Below, piece after piece: positions 23,292 through 33,067 of a stretch of DNA of 64,000 bases. The notes under the pieces are model-generated. The model was not told where the DNA came from, did not search any database, and saw nothing but the letters and a program-made list of their open reading frames with translations. Source of the stretch: Mesostigma viride (lineage: Eukaryota; Streptophyta; Mesostigmatophyceae; Mesostigmatales; Mesostigmataceae); the NCBI GenBank assembly GCA_009746045.1, contig RPFO01000015.1, positions 2,016,998 through 2,080,997 on the forward strand, written 5' to 3'. Numbering within the stretch: position 1 is the first letter of the stretch; each line of letters opens with the position of its first letter. A program made the position numbers and the translations under genes.

Positions 23292-23908
23292 AGTTGTGAG
23301 GGTAAGAATGCCACGAATTCCGCCATGGTTCTTGCAGGAAGTTGCCTTTATTAATAATCAGGAAACACAGACGTAAGTCACGTCACTTCCAAGACTGCAC
23401 GCAGCACAGGCGACAGGGTCGCAGTGCCAAGAGAACGTGCACGCAAGAACTAGCGTCCCGGTGTGACCAAGTCACTCATATAGCTTGCTAGGGACGCGTC
23501 CAAGTATTCAGCTGCACTGTCACAGCTGAACTGTCAATCAATTGATTACACAGACTCTGGCACGCCTTTGGCGCGCAGATCTATCAATTGTCCATACGGC
23601 TAGTCCTGTGGACCTATCCGTACACTAGTCAGCATCAATTGTCTCATAGGTCCTGGCGCGCTACAGCACGCCTACCTATCAATTGACCATCAAGTCCTGT
23701 ACAAGTCCTGTCAACGTCCTGCGGACTATCAAAGTGACACTTGTACATCCTGTGTCCGTACGCGCCCACAGTGGCGCGCCGGGTACTGTCGGCACAGCCT
23801 AGGAAACGTCATAACTTTTACGTTCCTTAACCAAATGAGGCGTTCAAGGTGCCGTTGGAAAGAGCGTAACAATCTCTATCCATCTAACGTAAATCCTTTA
23901 CGTTAACT
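23292..23908 (-). repeat. 3' LTR of copia A
   Basis: 617-bp LTR, minus orientation, with termini AGTT...AACT instead of TG...CA. It contains the AATAAA polyadenylation signal (as TTTATT near 23347) and, just downstream of it in element orientation, a start codon opening MAEF. Confidence 0.92.
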
Positions 23909-24858
23909 CCAATCCCTTCTTTTCTTTAGGGATCACATCCCCTGCCAGGGACCCTTGAAGTAGCTTGAAATGTCCTTCACTCCAGCTTGAAGCTTGAACA
24001 GATGTCTTTAATGGCCATTGCCATTCCCCCAGCCCTTTCTTTTAAGGAACTGGAAAAGAAACAGATCTGCCACAGGGAAAACCATTTCATGAGAAATGGA
24101 TAAAAACCTATGGAAGTGGCATTACAGAGTACCACCAGATATTAGAAGCACACAAAATTAAATACATACAGGTTAATTCTATGAGGTCTTCTCCAGGAAT
24201 TAATCCCATCACCTCGGTAGAGCCTCCAGTACAATGACCTTCTGGCGGTGAGTTACATTAATCCCAGATACTAATCCCATAAAACCCAGTACATATTCAA
24301 TATAAGTACAATAAATCCATGACAATTAAAATACCACTTGACAAAGTAAGGCGTATTACAATAGTTTGCCTGTCATTCTCTCAACAGGGGTCTATTGGCG
24401 CCCGTCTTACGGCGCCCGTCTACTTGCCAGATGGTAAACTGCCACAGCAAACAAATGACAAAATGAAACACATAGGCAACAATTAAATCCTGCCCTGGGG
24501 AACTAGGGAAGTCTGAACAGGCAAACACCTGAACAGGCCAGCTTGTAGAAACATAATACCAGGGAATCGAACCCCGCCCTATAAACCCCAGAATAAAGGT
24601 TCCCAGACCATTGTGAGAAGTATGTACAAATATACATTTCTTTTAAAATAGAATACATGGTCTGTAATGGACCTGTCAACCTTGTGTAGTCAACAGCATG
24701 AACCCCAGCCAAAACCTGGCTGTATCCTGATTAAAATCAGAGTGAGTGTACCATGGTCCATGAGCCTTAGTACAGACTAAAATACAGGTATTATGCCAGT
24801 CACAATGCTGACACTACCACACAATCTGCTCTCCAATGCCCTATAACCATGCACCAGC
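23909..24858 (-). other. Non-coding 3' internal region of copia A with polypurine tract
   Basis: On the minus strand the bases next to the 3' LTR are a purine tract (AAAGAAAAGAAGGG near 23915-23930), the usual primer for plus-strand DNA. The rest holds no supported ORF. Most of it is also found in copy B, partly at 43857-44365 and partly, inverted, at 50177-50621. Confidence 0.7.
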
Positions 24859-27800
24859 TTAGACAGCTTGCTGAGATGGGTCCATCAGAGACTGAAGAAC
24901 CTTGTATTGCACTGCTGCCTTCTGCACTAGCTTGGTCAAAGCATCAGCAGGATTGTCAACCCCAGGGATATGCTCAATATTGGCCAAGGAGGACAACTCC
25001 TTAAGAAGGAGATAATCCAAGTCCCTACTTCTGGCCATCTGCCTGTGCACAAACTGCACCATCCCCATGGAGTCTGTTTTTAGAAGAGTGGTAACCTGAA
25101 GTGGCCAAGGAGTGTTAGAAGTCATCTGATGAAGCAACTCCTTCAGATAAAGGCTTGTGTGAATGCCTTCACAAATAGCCCTGCATTCTGCCACATCACT
25201 GCTGACAGCCACCCGTTTGTGCAGGCGACTAAACCAGCTCACCAAACTCCCCAGGCCTTCCTGTCTGAGCACAAAGAGCCCTGCAGCCCTGCCCCTGACC
25301 TTGGAGACCTGCCTGCTGTCCATTGAGCTATCCACATACAGCTCCATGCAAATGGGTTGTGATAAATCCACTGCAGACAACAGAATGCCAGATGAAGCCC
25401 TGACCTGATCAGCCACCTTGGCAGACCCTAGCTCCACCAGCATGTCATCAGGCAACCTGGCTATGACCATAAGGTCTGGCCTGGAAATGCCTGCCACCCA
25501 AGCAACCATGCCCCTCACCATGGGACACAGTGCCTGTGTGATGGTTGGAGGAAGCTTGCTAATGAGGGTCTCTTGATAGTCATTGCCCCCCACCAGCAGC
25601 ATACGCCACTCCCCCCTTCTTCACCAGTGTGGCCTCCATGCCCACAAACAGCAGAGGCTCATTCTCCACCTGCCATTGCTCCCTACCCAGAGGAAACTTG
25701 GACTTAATGATGGAGATCAGCTCCTTAAGCCACGACGTGGGAGCTATCAGATGTAGGTCATCCCCGTGCAGCGAAGCATACACTGGCAGGCCTTCCCATT
25801 GCCCCAGAAACAGACAGGGGTCTACAGGAGAGACCTTCAAGTTGCAATGCTCCTTCAGGAAACGGTTGAGAGTCTCCCTCCAGATTATTGGACTTGACCT
25901 CAGGCCCTCCAGGCCCTTGAGGATTTTAAGGAACTCCGTGTGGATGTCCCTTTTCCATACAGCAGGCACCCTAACATAGAAAGGCGTCTTGCCCTCCCAC
26001 TTTTCCTGTGCCACATCTGCATCACCCTCCAGAAATGCCCTCTTGAAGTCTATCACCACTGAGCCATAGTCCAAGCCCTTGTTGAGAAGGCCTAGAAAGA
26101 CACACAGCAGCAGCCTCCAAGTATCATGCAGCATGCCAGGGGTATACAACTCCTCAGCAGTGCACTCACCAGTACCCTTGAACTCATTCAGCACTGGCCT
26201 GACATGTGGTACCTTGACCCCGTCCACCTCCTTCATCTTGATGACAAACTTGAGCTTGAGTAGACGTCGTGCAGGAGGCAGGTCATTGACAGGTTCCACG
26301 CATTTCTTGGAGATCCATCCTCCCCAGATTTAATGAGACCCAGTGTGACCTGGGGACACATAATGGGAGAGGACATGAGCTTCACCAGGCCTTGGTAGTT
26401 GATAGGGCTGTGTCCAGCAAGTGAGTGAGGACCAATGCCCAAACTGCTTGGATGACTAGCAGCTGGCAGTATGAGGTCATCAACCAAGGGCTCCTGCCCC
26501 TGGCACACTTGCACACGCTTAACCGTCCTGGTTACTGCACGTGATAGGTGAGTGGTCCTGAAATTAATCAGTGGGACCTGACCAGCCCCTTCCTTAGTCA
26601 GGAGAGAGGACGTGATCACTACCCATCCTGGCATAGGAAATTCTGCCCCAGAAGAGCAGGTCCTTGATAGCCCTCCAAGACACAAAAAGCAGTGTCCTGT
26701 CCAAGGATAGGAATGAATACCTCACCCAGTACCTTCACGTGTACCCCGCCACTGAAGTCAGACACAAACTGATAGCTGGGTTCAGACATGCTGTACCCTG
26801 CTGCAGCCCTGGTCCCAATAATGGAGACCTGAGAATTAGTGTCTACCTCTAAGGCAGTGTCCAGCCCCAGATTGCCATGCCACCTGAGCTTGGCTACCTT
26901 GGGCTGCTTCTTGGCCCTTTGTAGAGCCCCAATCAATCCAGCCAAACTTGTCCCCCTGGGCTTGGTTAGTGCCTTGGGCTTGACAGTTGACTCCCCAGCT
27001 GTTGACCTTGCAGCCTGTTCAACAAGTACCTCTGCAACCTGGCCAGGGCTGACAGATTCCCCTGCAACAGATGTGGTCGTTGCGTCAGTGATGTCACCTG
27101 GGACCTGAAAATCCTGCAGATCCTGTGAGCCTTGTGCCTGACTGCCCTCATTCATCAGGTTAGGCTTGACATATGACCAACTCAGCCGGTGTACATGCTT
27201 TGGTTCGTCCTCCATGCTGACCAAGCATGCGTGGCTAGCTTCATCAACCTGGGTAACCACCCCAGGACTCCAGCTACCACGTTTGCCATAAAGGCTAGGT
27301 TCCTTCCAAGCTAGGACCTTCTGACCCACTTGTGGCTCCAGCATCTTCCAACCCCGGTCCTTCTCCCTCAGCTTGGCAAAGGTGACATGTGCAGCATGTT
27401 TCCAGCCCTCCAGCACATGTGGTGGGCACAGGCCATGATATAGACCCATTGGGCTGACAGCAACTCCATCATAGTAGAAGTTAACCCTGCTGTTCAGCTG
27501 CTGCTCCACGTTCCTCAGCCATGCACTCCTGACAAGTGCAGGTGCAGACAAGGGTACCCAGTCTTCAGAGATGATCAATTTCTTGACCTCCTGGATTGCC
27601 CTCTCGATAGCACCCTGCTGCCCATGAGCCTCCCTAGGTGTAACCAGCAACTCAGGAAGGGTAGGATCACCCTTGAGATGCTGAAACTGCATGTCCACCT
27701 GGATCCTTGTGGTAGGAAACTTGGCTCTTACATTCTGCAGGGCAGCCAGCAAGTACCTGTTCTTCATAGAAGGTAAATGCTCTAGCACCTTGTATTTCGT

Positions 27801-28340
27801 GTACCTGTCCACGCACACCAACAGTTGCATGCCCCTGATGTGTTGGATATCACACTGCAGATCACCAATGCTCTGAGGTAGAGCTTTGGCATGTGATTTC
27901 CTGGGCTTGTTGGAGGACAACTGGCACTTACACCGTGAGGCAGCTTGCTGACACGCCTTAAGAAGGGGTGCCCTGCCCATACGGAAGGCAAAGTTGTTTG
28001 ACAGAGAAGTGGCATGCCCAAACATGTTGTGGATTCGGGCACCCAACTCCTGGTACACAGAGGAAGCAGTCCCTGGCACAGTCAGGACTGTGCTGTCAGG
28101 TTGTCCAGCATCACCATGCTGACTTCCATCCTGTTCTGACTCAGAGCCTGAGTCACCCTGCTCATGCCCAACACCTGGACCGCCAGCAGGGACCACATGC
28201 ATACCACCAGAGGCCTTCACACCCCTCTGTGGTTGTACATTGGTTTCTCTCAAAATGAGAGGTCCACCCTCGTGCCCAGCACGAGGATGCATAGGGTCAG
28301 ACATACTTACAGCTGCATCAGCTGTCAAGGACGTCTTCAT
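24859..28340 (-). pseudogene. Pol of copia A: integrase, retropepsin-like domain, reverse transcriptase, RNase H
   Basis: The ATG at 28340 overlaps the stop of an upstream frame (ATGA). Order along the protein: a His-His-Cys-Cys region (IHNMFGH, then CQQAASRCKC), an integrase core with DLQCDIQH, IQVDMQF and GAIERAIQEVKK supplying D, D and E; then a retropepsin-like domain (LEVDTNSQVSII ... PALLGQNFL) at about 26630-26860; then a copia reverse transcriptase (DFKRAFLEGD, SLHGDDLHLI) and RNase H (YVDSSMDSRQ, AECRAI, LKTDSMG, NPADALTK). Known copia elements place protease before integrase, and the reverse-transcriptase motif is normally YxDD. One-base deletions near 26619 and 26315 relative to copy B, and a G-run shift near 25600, break the frame. 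Confidence 0.88.
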
Positions 28341-28481
28341 AGGAACCTGTACCTCTCCAGGTGACCTGGGGCCACACTGAACCTGGAGATCACCCTCTTG
28401 TTGCCCAGATATAAAATCTGCATTGGAGCACCTGGCCTCCCCCTTGGGTGAATTAAGGTGTGTAGGGGTTGCCTCAGACAG

Positions 28482-29600
28482 TCACTGCTCCTTGTTGTCT
28501 TCTTGCTGACTGCCCTTTGAAGGCTGGCCTGCCTGGGACTTGTTGTTGTTCTTCTTGTTGTTGTTGTTGTTATTCTTGTTGCTGCCCTGGCCCTGGGACT
28601 TCTTGAAGCTGGGACACTCCTTCTTGATGTGCCCCCACCCCTTGCACAGGTAGCATTGTATCTTGGACTTGCCCTGGCCACTGCCCCCATTGTCAGACGC
28701 GTTGCCCTGCTTGGGCTGACCACCCACCCGCCTGAACACCGACTTGGAGTGTGACCTCCTGTCAGAATCAGGTGAATGATCTCCCTTGCGCTTGTGATGG
28801 TTGCCCCTACGCCCTCCTTGGCTTCGGTCAGCCTCAGACGTCTTGGAGCCACCCTGGGTACGCCCGCCTGCCTGGGTAGCCTTCACTGCTGGCACTCCAC
28901 CCTCAAACAGCTCCTCTGCCTCGAGAGCTTGTTTAATGATGACCTTGTAGGCCTTCAGGGTAGAGTGTGGGGCACACATGACTTTTAAGGAGCCACGTGT
29001 CGCCTTATCCAGCCCAGAAACCTTGAGCCAGTTGGTTAGGGCTATGTTATCAGCGACATTAAAGCCGTGAGCCCTGCCCTCCTCAACCATCTTACAATAG
29101 TTGAGAAAGTTCTGGATCAGGTCCCCCTTGACCTCCCACCCTTGGTACTTGTCCTGCCAATGGATGCCGACCTTCTTTCGTTGGTCCTCCAGCAGCTCCT
29201 TCAGCTCAGCCACGTACAGTGCCCAGGCCTTATTGGCCTTTTTGCACTCCCTGGTTAGGTCCTTAATCTGGTCAGTACACTTGCCAAAAGTGCTACTGCC
29301 TATCCAGATTTGATAGTAATTTGTACCACCGTACAAGCTAGGGAACCCTTCCAATCCCTCCACAAACTCTTCAGCCTGCTTAGGCTTGGAGTCTGAGGTT
29401 ACAGGCTGCAACTGATTGACAATTAAAAGACCCTGTGTGGTAAGATCAAAGCCATGAATAGCTTGTGCATTATTAATATTGTGAGGAAGGTTGGTAATCT
29501 CTCCGGTAAGCCCCACGTCATCTACGTGAGCGGTTCCACTACCAGCACCCCCATTATTATTCCCACTGGCTGGACCCTTGCTACGGCGTCCCTCAGCCAT
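28482..29600 (-). CDS. Gag of copia A, 372 aa
   Basis: An intact frame with a Gly/Asn-rich N-terminus, an alpha-helical core (LYVAELKELLEDQRKK; LKAYKVIIKQALEAEE) and one CCHC zinc knuckle CYLCKGWGHIKKEC near residue 320, followed by an Asn/Lys-rich tail from a TTG/TTC repeat. This is the structural protein that forms the particle and binds element RNA. It starts 168 bases after ORF1 ends and is followed by pol in another frame after about 140 bases. It is closely related to the frameshifted gag at 47992-49097. Confidence 0.85.
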   Translation of the reverse strand: MAEGRRSKGPASGNNNGGAGSGTAHVDDVGLTGEITNLPHNINNAQAIHGFDLTTQGLLIVNQLQPVTSDSKPKQAEEFVEGLEGFPSLYGGTNYYQIWIGSSTFGKCTDQIKDLTRECKKANKAWALYVAELKELLEDQRKKVGIHWQDKYQGWEVKGDLIQNFLNYCKMVEEGRAHGFNVADNIALTNWLKVSGLDKATRGSLKVMCAPHSTLKAYKVIIKQALEAEELFEGGVPAVKATQAGGRTQGGSKTSEADRSQGGRRGNHHKRKGDHSPDSDRRSHSKSVFRRVGGQPKQGNASDNGGSGQGKSKIQCYLCKGWGHIKKECPSFKKSQGQGSNKNNNNNNKKNNNKSQAGQPSKGSQQEDNKEQ

Positions 29601-29768
29601 CCTGCACTACCAGCTATTCAAAGAACACCTTAACAAAGCAGCAGAAAATTTGTACAAAATTTTGTGTCGCCACTGCCGCCTGCGCCGGTGTCGCTGCCGC
29701 CCCCGCGAATTGCCGCCGAAATTCGACAAAAAAATGTCGACAAGTACTGCAAAAGAAAATTAGGCCGA

Positions 29769-30479
29769 CTAGTAGTCAAGGCCCCTGAAGTCGCAGTACG
29801 TGTATACGAACTCACGATCCTCCATATCCAGCTCCGGACCTGCACCGGTATGAATTAAAACCGGCGTGCTCCCCGCCGCGTAAGTGCCGACGCGCCGACG
29901 CGCGACGAGGCGCAGAGGATGTGTAAAGATCGTCAATAATTCCCACCCCGCGGGAATCCACTCTCGCACAGAGGCGAGAAATGCCACCAGGTTAATTAAA
30001 ACCTGGCGCTCACGACTGCGTACGCCGCGAGTCAGCAGCGATAGCAGCGCGAGATCCTGAAACAAATTTGTTGACACCGCCGGCGCGCCCCCCGTGCGAA
30101 GCGATGCCCAGTTTTGCAGGTTTCTCTGGTAACCGGTGAGTGAAGAGAGGACGTTGTCCAACTCCTCAATGGCAGTCGTGACTTCGGTCACCGACCGCAA
30201 ACCTCCCCGCACCTGGACCGTAAATGTCGATAAAATGTTGCGGATTTGGTCCAATAATGCGCGAACAGCCGGCACCAGTGCTGGCAAATCGGGGTCCTCG
30301 GGGTTATCCCCGAGCAATGCGTGAGCTGCACGCTGCTGACGATGAAGCTCGTCGAGCGAAACTGTAACTTCGTCGAGCAATTGTTGCCACGACGGCACAG
30401 TTGGTCTTGACGAAGAACCAGCCGGCGGAGCGGCTATTTCCTCATCGTCCGGAATCCGAAATTCTTCCGAATTTGGCAT
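29769..30479 (-). CDS. ORF1 of copia A, upstream of gag, unknown protein of 236 aa
   Basis: The first gene of the element starts 25 bases inside the 5' LTR boundary. The N-terminus is acidic and Pro-rich. Residues 40-200 are predicted helical, with a basic amphipathic stretch LLSLLTRGVRSRERQVLINL followed by WIPAGWELL, and a C-terminal MEDREF and CDFRGLDY. No known gag, protease or nucleic-acid motif is recognised. The homologue in copy B (49259-49996) keeps the whole frame open with many synonymous and conservative changes, so the protein is probably used. A weaker resemblance to the C-terminal part of the pre-gag ORF of element E suggests a family-wide component. Function unknown. Confidence 0.75.
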   Translation of the reverse strand: MPNSEEFRIPDDEEIAAPPAGSSSRPTVPSWQQLLDEVTVSLDELHRQQRAAHALLGDNPEDPDLPALVPAVRALLDQIRNILSTFTVQVRGGLRSVTEVTTAIEELDNVLSSLTGYQRNLQNWASLRTGGAPAVSTNLFQDLALLSLLTRGVRSRERQVLINLVAFLASVREWIPAGWELLTIFTHPLRLVARRRVGTYAAGSTPVLIHTGAGPELDMEDREFVYTYCDFRGLDY

Positions 30480-30503
30480 CTTTTTGACAGAGCGTGTAAT
30501 ACG

Positions 30504-31120
30504 AGTTGTGAGGGTAAGAATGCCACGAATTCCGCCATGGTTCTTGCAGGAAGTTGCCTTTATTAATAATCAGGAAACACAGACGTAAGTCACGTCACTT
30601 CCAAGACTGCACGCAGCACAGACGACAGGGTCGCAGTGCCAAGAGAACGTGCACGCAAGAACTAGCGTCCCGGTGTGACCAAGTCACTCATATAGCTTGC
30701 TAGGGACGCGTCCAAGTATTCAGCTGCACTGTCACAGCTGAACTGTCAATCAATTGATTACACAGACTCTGGCACGCCTTTGGCGCGCAGATCTATCAAT
30801 TGTCCATACGGCTAGTCCTGTGGACCTATCCGTACACTAGTCAGCATCAATTGTCTCATAGGTCCTGGCGCGCTACAGCACGCCTACCTATCAATTGACC
30901 ATCAAGTCCTGTACAAGTCCTGTCAACGTCCTGCGGACTATCAAAGTGACACTTGTACATCCTGTGTCCGTACGCGCCCACAGTGGCGCGCCGGGTACTG
31001 TCGGCACAGCCTAGGAAACGTCATAACTTTTACGTTCCTTAACCAAATGAGGCGTTCAAGGTGCCGTTGGAAAGAGCGTAACAATCTCTATCCATCTAAC
31101 GTAAATCCTTTACGTTAACT
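30504..31120 (-). repeat. 5' LTR of copia A
   Basis: 617-bp copy of 23292-23908. By eye it differs only in GCACAGACGAC against GCACAGGCGAC. Confidence 0.92.
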
Positions 31121-31125
31121 GGGTG

Positions 31126-31802
31126 AGATCCTGGTTCGGCGAGTCCTGTATCGTTGGGCGCGGCGTCACAACGACTTGGACACCTACGGTGGTTACCAGT
31201 GGGCTTACCCTCCGCCTCTGGGCATTATGGCCTCAGAGGCCCTTACGGTCGAGTATCCTGCGGTGCCTGGTGCTACGTATGGCGCGGTTCTCCTGCAGCC
31301 CCTCCTGGAGTGGGATGCCCGCCGTCCAGCGCCCCTCCCGGGCCAGGGCCTGGACTCCCGTGGCCACCCTCCCCCTCGGGCTAGCGACTATCTAGAGACA
31401 TTCGGGTCGCGACAGTGCGCTCGTCGGTGGCGCTCACGTGAGGTTCGGCACATCAGGTTGTGGCTTGCTAATGTGGAGCCTCTGCTAGATTTGTTCTTCC
31501 CGACGGGCTTGCGTCATCGGATCCGGTACCATCGCCTACTCCTGCGGGCTCTCTGTTTGATCGCGGTAGAGCCTTTCCTACGCCTCTTTGCCTGTGGCTT
31601 CCTGGACTGGGCCCGTGGCCAGGTGGTCCTTACGCAGCATAGGTATTACTGGGCCTTTCTGGGCCTTTTTCCTGATGGTGTGTGGGCCGATGTTTTCCTC
31701 ACTGTAGATAGGCATGATAATGCGGACGACGTGGCCCACTACCATGCGTATCTGGATGTTCTGCTGGCCTCGCGTGGCACTTACCAGACTGATGGCAACT
31801 AG
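31126..31802 (+). CDS. Third ORF of Ty3 element D, 3' part
   Basis: In-frame continuation of the ORF at 21638-23291 once copia A is removed. It encodes EILVRRVLYRW, a Pro-rich stretch, then about 120 residues with hydrophobic helices (LLLRALCLIAVEPFLRLFA) and a His/Asp-rich end (DNADDVAHYHAYLDVLL). The stop is at 31800-31802. The hydrophobic helix is short and contains Glu, so a membrane anchor is not claimed. Confidence 0.75.
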
Positions 31803-32172
31803 ATAGAGGGCCTTAGGCCCGACCTGAGGGTGTTGTCCCTCCGGTATATAGAGTCGCCCTCATATTCTGGCCAGTTGATTGGTCGTTCTTGGTCCTTGGT
31901 GCTGACTTGTTTACTCTGTGTGTCCTGCCCGGCCAGTGCCGTCCCTCCCGGCAAGGCCTCTGTGCCAGGCAGTTAGGGGATCCTCCCACCAGGCTTGGTG
32001 CTGGTTAACCCTACACCACTCAGGGTGGAACCGAGTTAACTTGTTGGTGCTTTGTATCTTGGATGGCCTGTCGATTGTGTTGGTGTGTGCTGGGTGCATT
32101 AGGTTCTTCCTACCCCTTTGGTTTCCTCCCTGTGCGTAGGGAGAGGGCTCCCTACCTTTGTGGGGGGGGAGG
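31803..32172 (+). other. 3' non-coding region and polypurine tract of element D
   Basis: 370 bases without a supported gene, ending in TGGGGGGGGAGG (32161-32172) directly against the 3' LTR. This is the expected plus-strand primer. Confidence 0.8.
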
Positions 32173-32724
32173 TGTTACGTCGCGTAACAATTCGTTGTAG
32201 TTACGGACGTAAATTAGGTCCTTTGCCTCGGTCGTTCCTAGGTTTACGTGTAGTTGTACTGGGACACTGTTGTCCTCGTATCAGTACGGTGGTGCATTGG
32301 ATGCTTTTGGGCGTCGCGCCGCGTACTTTATTAGTGGTCCTTATCCTTCGGGTAGAATGTAGTGGACCAGCGTGCATCTGTACATTTGTAGGCGAGGGCC
32401 AGGTCGGCCCGAGCATGCTGGACCGTTGGTGATCATTTATGCACGTTCTACCCCTCGTGTTGGCACTCGGCGTGTGTTAAATGAATTAACACATATAGGC
32501 TTGGGTCATGGCAGTGTAGTTGTGTTTCCTTCCTCTATTCCTGGAGTAAACGGGTTTGTGTAAATGGCTTATGGCGTATTACAGTAGCACATACGTAAAT
32601 GCATTGAGATCTGGATCGTCTCGTTCGTCTTTCGCTAGGGGATTAACTAGAGGTGGCCTGACTAGTCTAGGTAGCGTTAGGCCGGGTAGAGGTAGAGGTG
32701 GCGGTAGAAGTTTAGGACGTAACA
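32173..32724 (+). repeat. 3' LTR of Ty3 element D
   Basis: 552 bp with ends TGTTACGTC...GACGTAACA, followed by the target duplication GTCAG. Four substitutions against the 5' LTR. Confidence 0.95.
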
Positions 32725-33067
32725 GTCAGATCCCCCTGTATTCAAACCAGTGTATCTCTCTAATGAATTAGCATTTGGTAGGTCTGAGTAGCTCAAAAAA
32801 TCGATCCTTTGATTTATGGGCTTTCAGGAAAGTATACACATGACTATGAAAAAAATGCACGAGCCACGAGGTAGCCATAGCTGACGGCAGCGCTCATAAC
32901 TTTCACGTTTGAGCACCGAATTTAGCCGTGAATATCACAATAGATGCGTCTTTCTACGACGCACATGCTGCTATAATTTTCCGAAGCTATTACGCAATAT
33001 ACGATGAGCAAACGCCTCTCGACGAATCGCAGTTTGGAAACTGCGATGAGCCAAGCAAATGCGCCTG
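32725..33067. other. Spacer between Ty3 elements D and C
   Basis: 343 bases. A small open frame at 32928-33167 runs into the next LTR and shows no domain. Nothing else is recognised. Confidence 0.4.

Larger units (their letters stand above)
23292..31120 (-). mobile_element. Copia-type retrotransposon A (7829 bp), inserted in element D ORF3
   Basis: LTRs of 617 bp at 23292-23908 and 30504-31120 appear to differ at one base. Both begin AGTT and end AACT. The 5-bp target duplication GGGTG is at 23287-23291 and 31121-31125. The element is read on the minus strand: ORF1, gag, integrase, protease-like domain, reverse transcriptase, RNase H, then about 950 bp without genes and a purine tract (GAAAAGAAGGGATTGG) next to the 3' LTR. 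Excision restores the host frame exactly. Three frameshifts in pol break this copy, although the LTR pair indicates very recent insertion. Confidence 0.93.
10348..32724 (+). mobile_element. Ty3/gypsy chromodomain retrotransposon D, full length, heavily nested
   Basis: Two 552-bp LTRs (10348-10899 and 32173-32724) differ at only four positions by eye and are flanked by the 5-bp duplication GTCAG (10343-10347; 32725-32729). Inside, in order, are a leader ORF with an RNase H1 N-terminal-like domain, gag with a zinc knuckle, protease, reverse transcriptase, RNase H, integrase with a GPF motif, a chromodomain, a third ORF, and a G-rich polypurine tract directly before the 3' LTR. The span is 22.4 kb because it contains a TTAA element (18294-21451), copia element A (23292-31120) and a 580-bp duplication/insertion in gag. 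Without these it would be about 10.8 kb. Gag and pol carry several frameshifts, so this copy is not autonomous as written. Confidence 0.93.

Noticed and set aside
23287-23293. A 7-bp target duplication GGGTGAG for copia A
   Set aside because: The last two bases are explained by LTR ends starting with AG; 5 bp agrees with copy B and the AGTT...AACT ends.
21638-31802. Calling the third ORF of D an envelope gene
   Set aside because: Position fits, but no signal peptide, convincing transmembrane helix, Cys pattern or cleavage site is visible.
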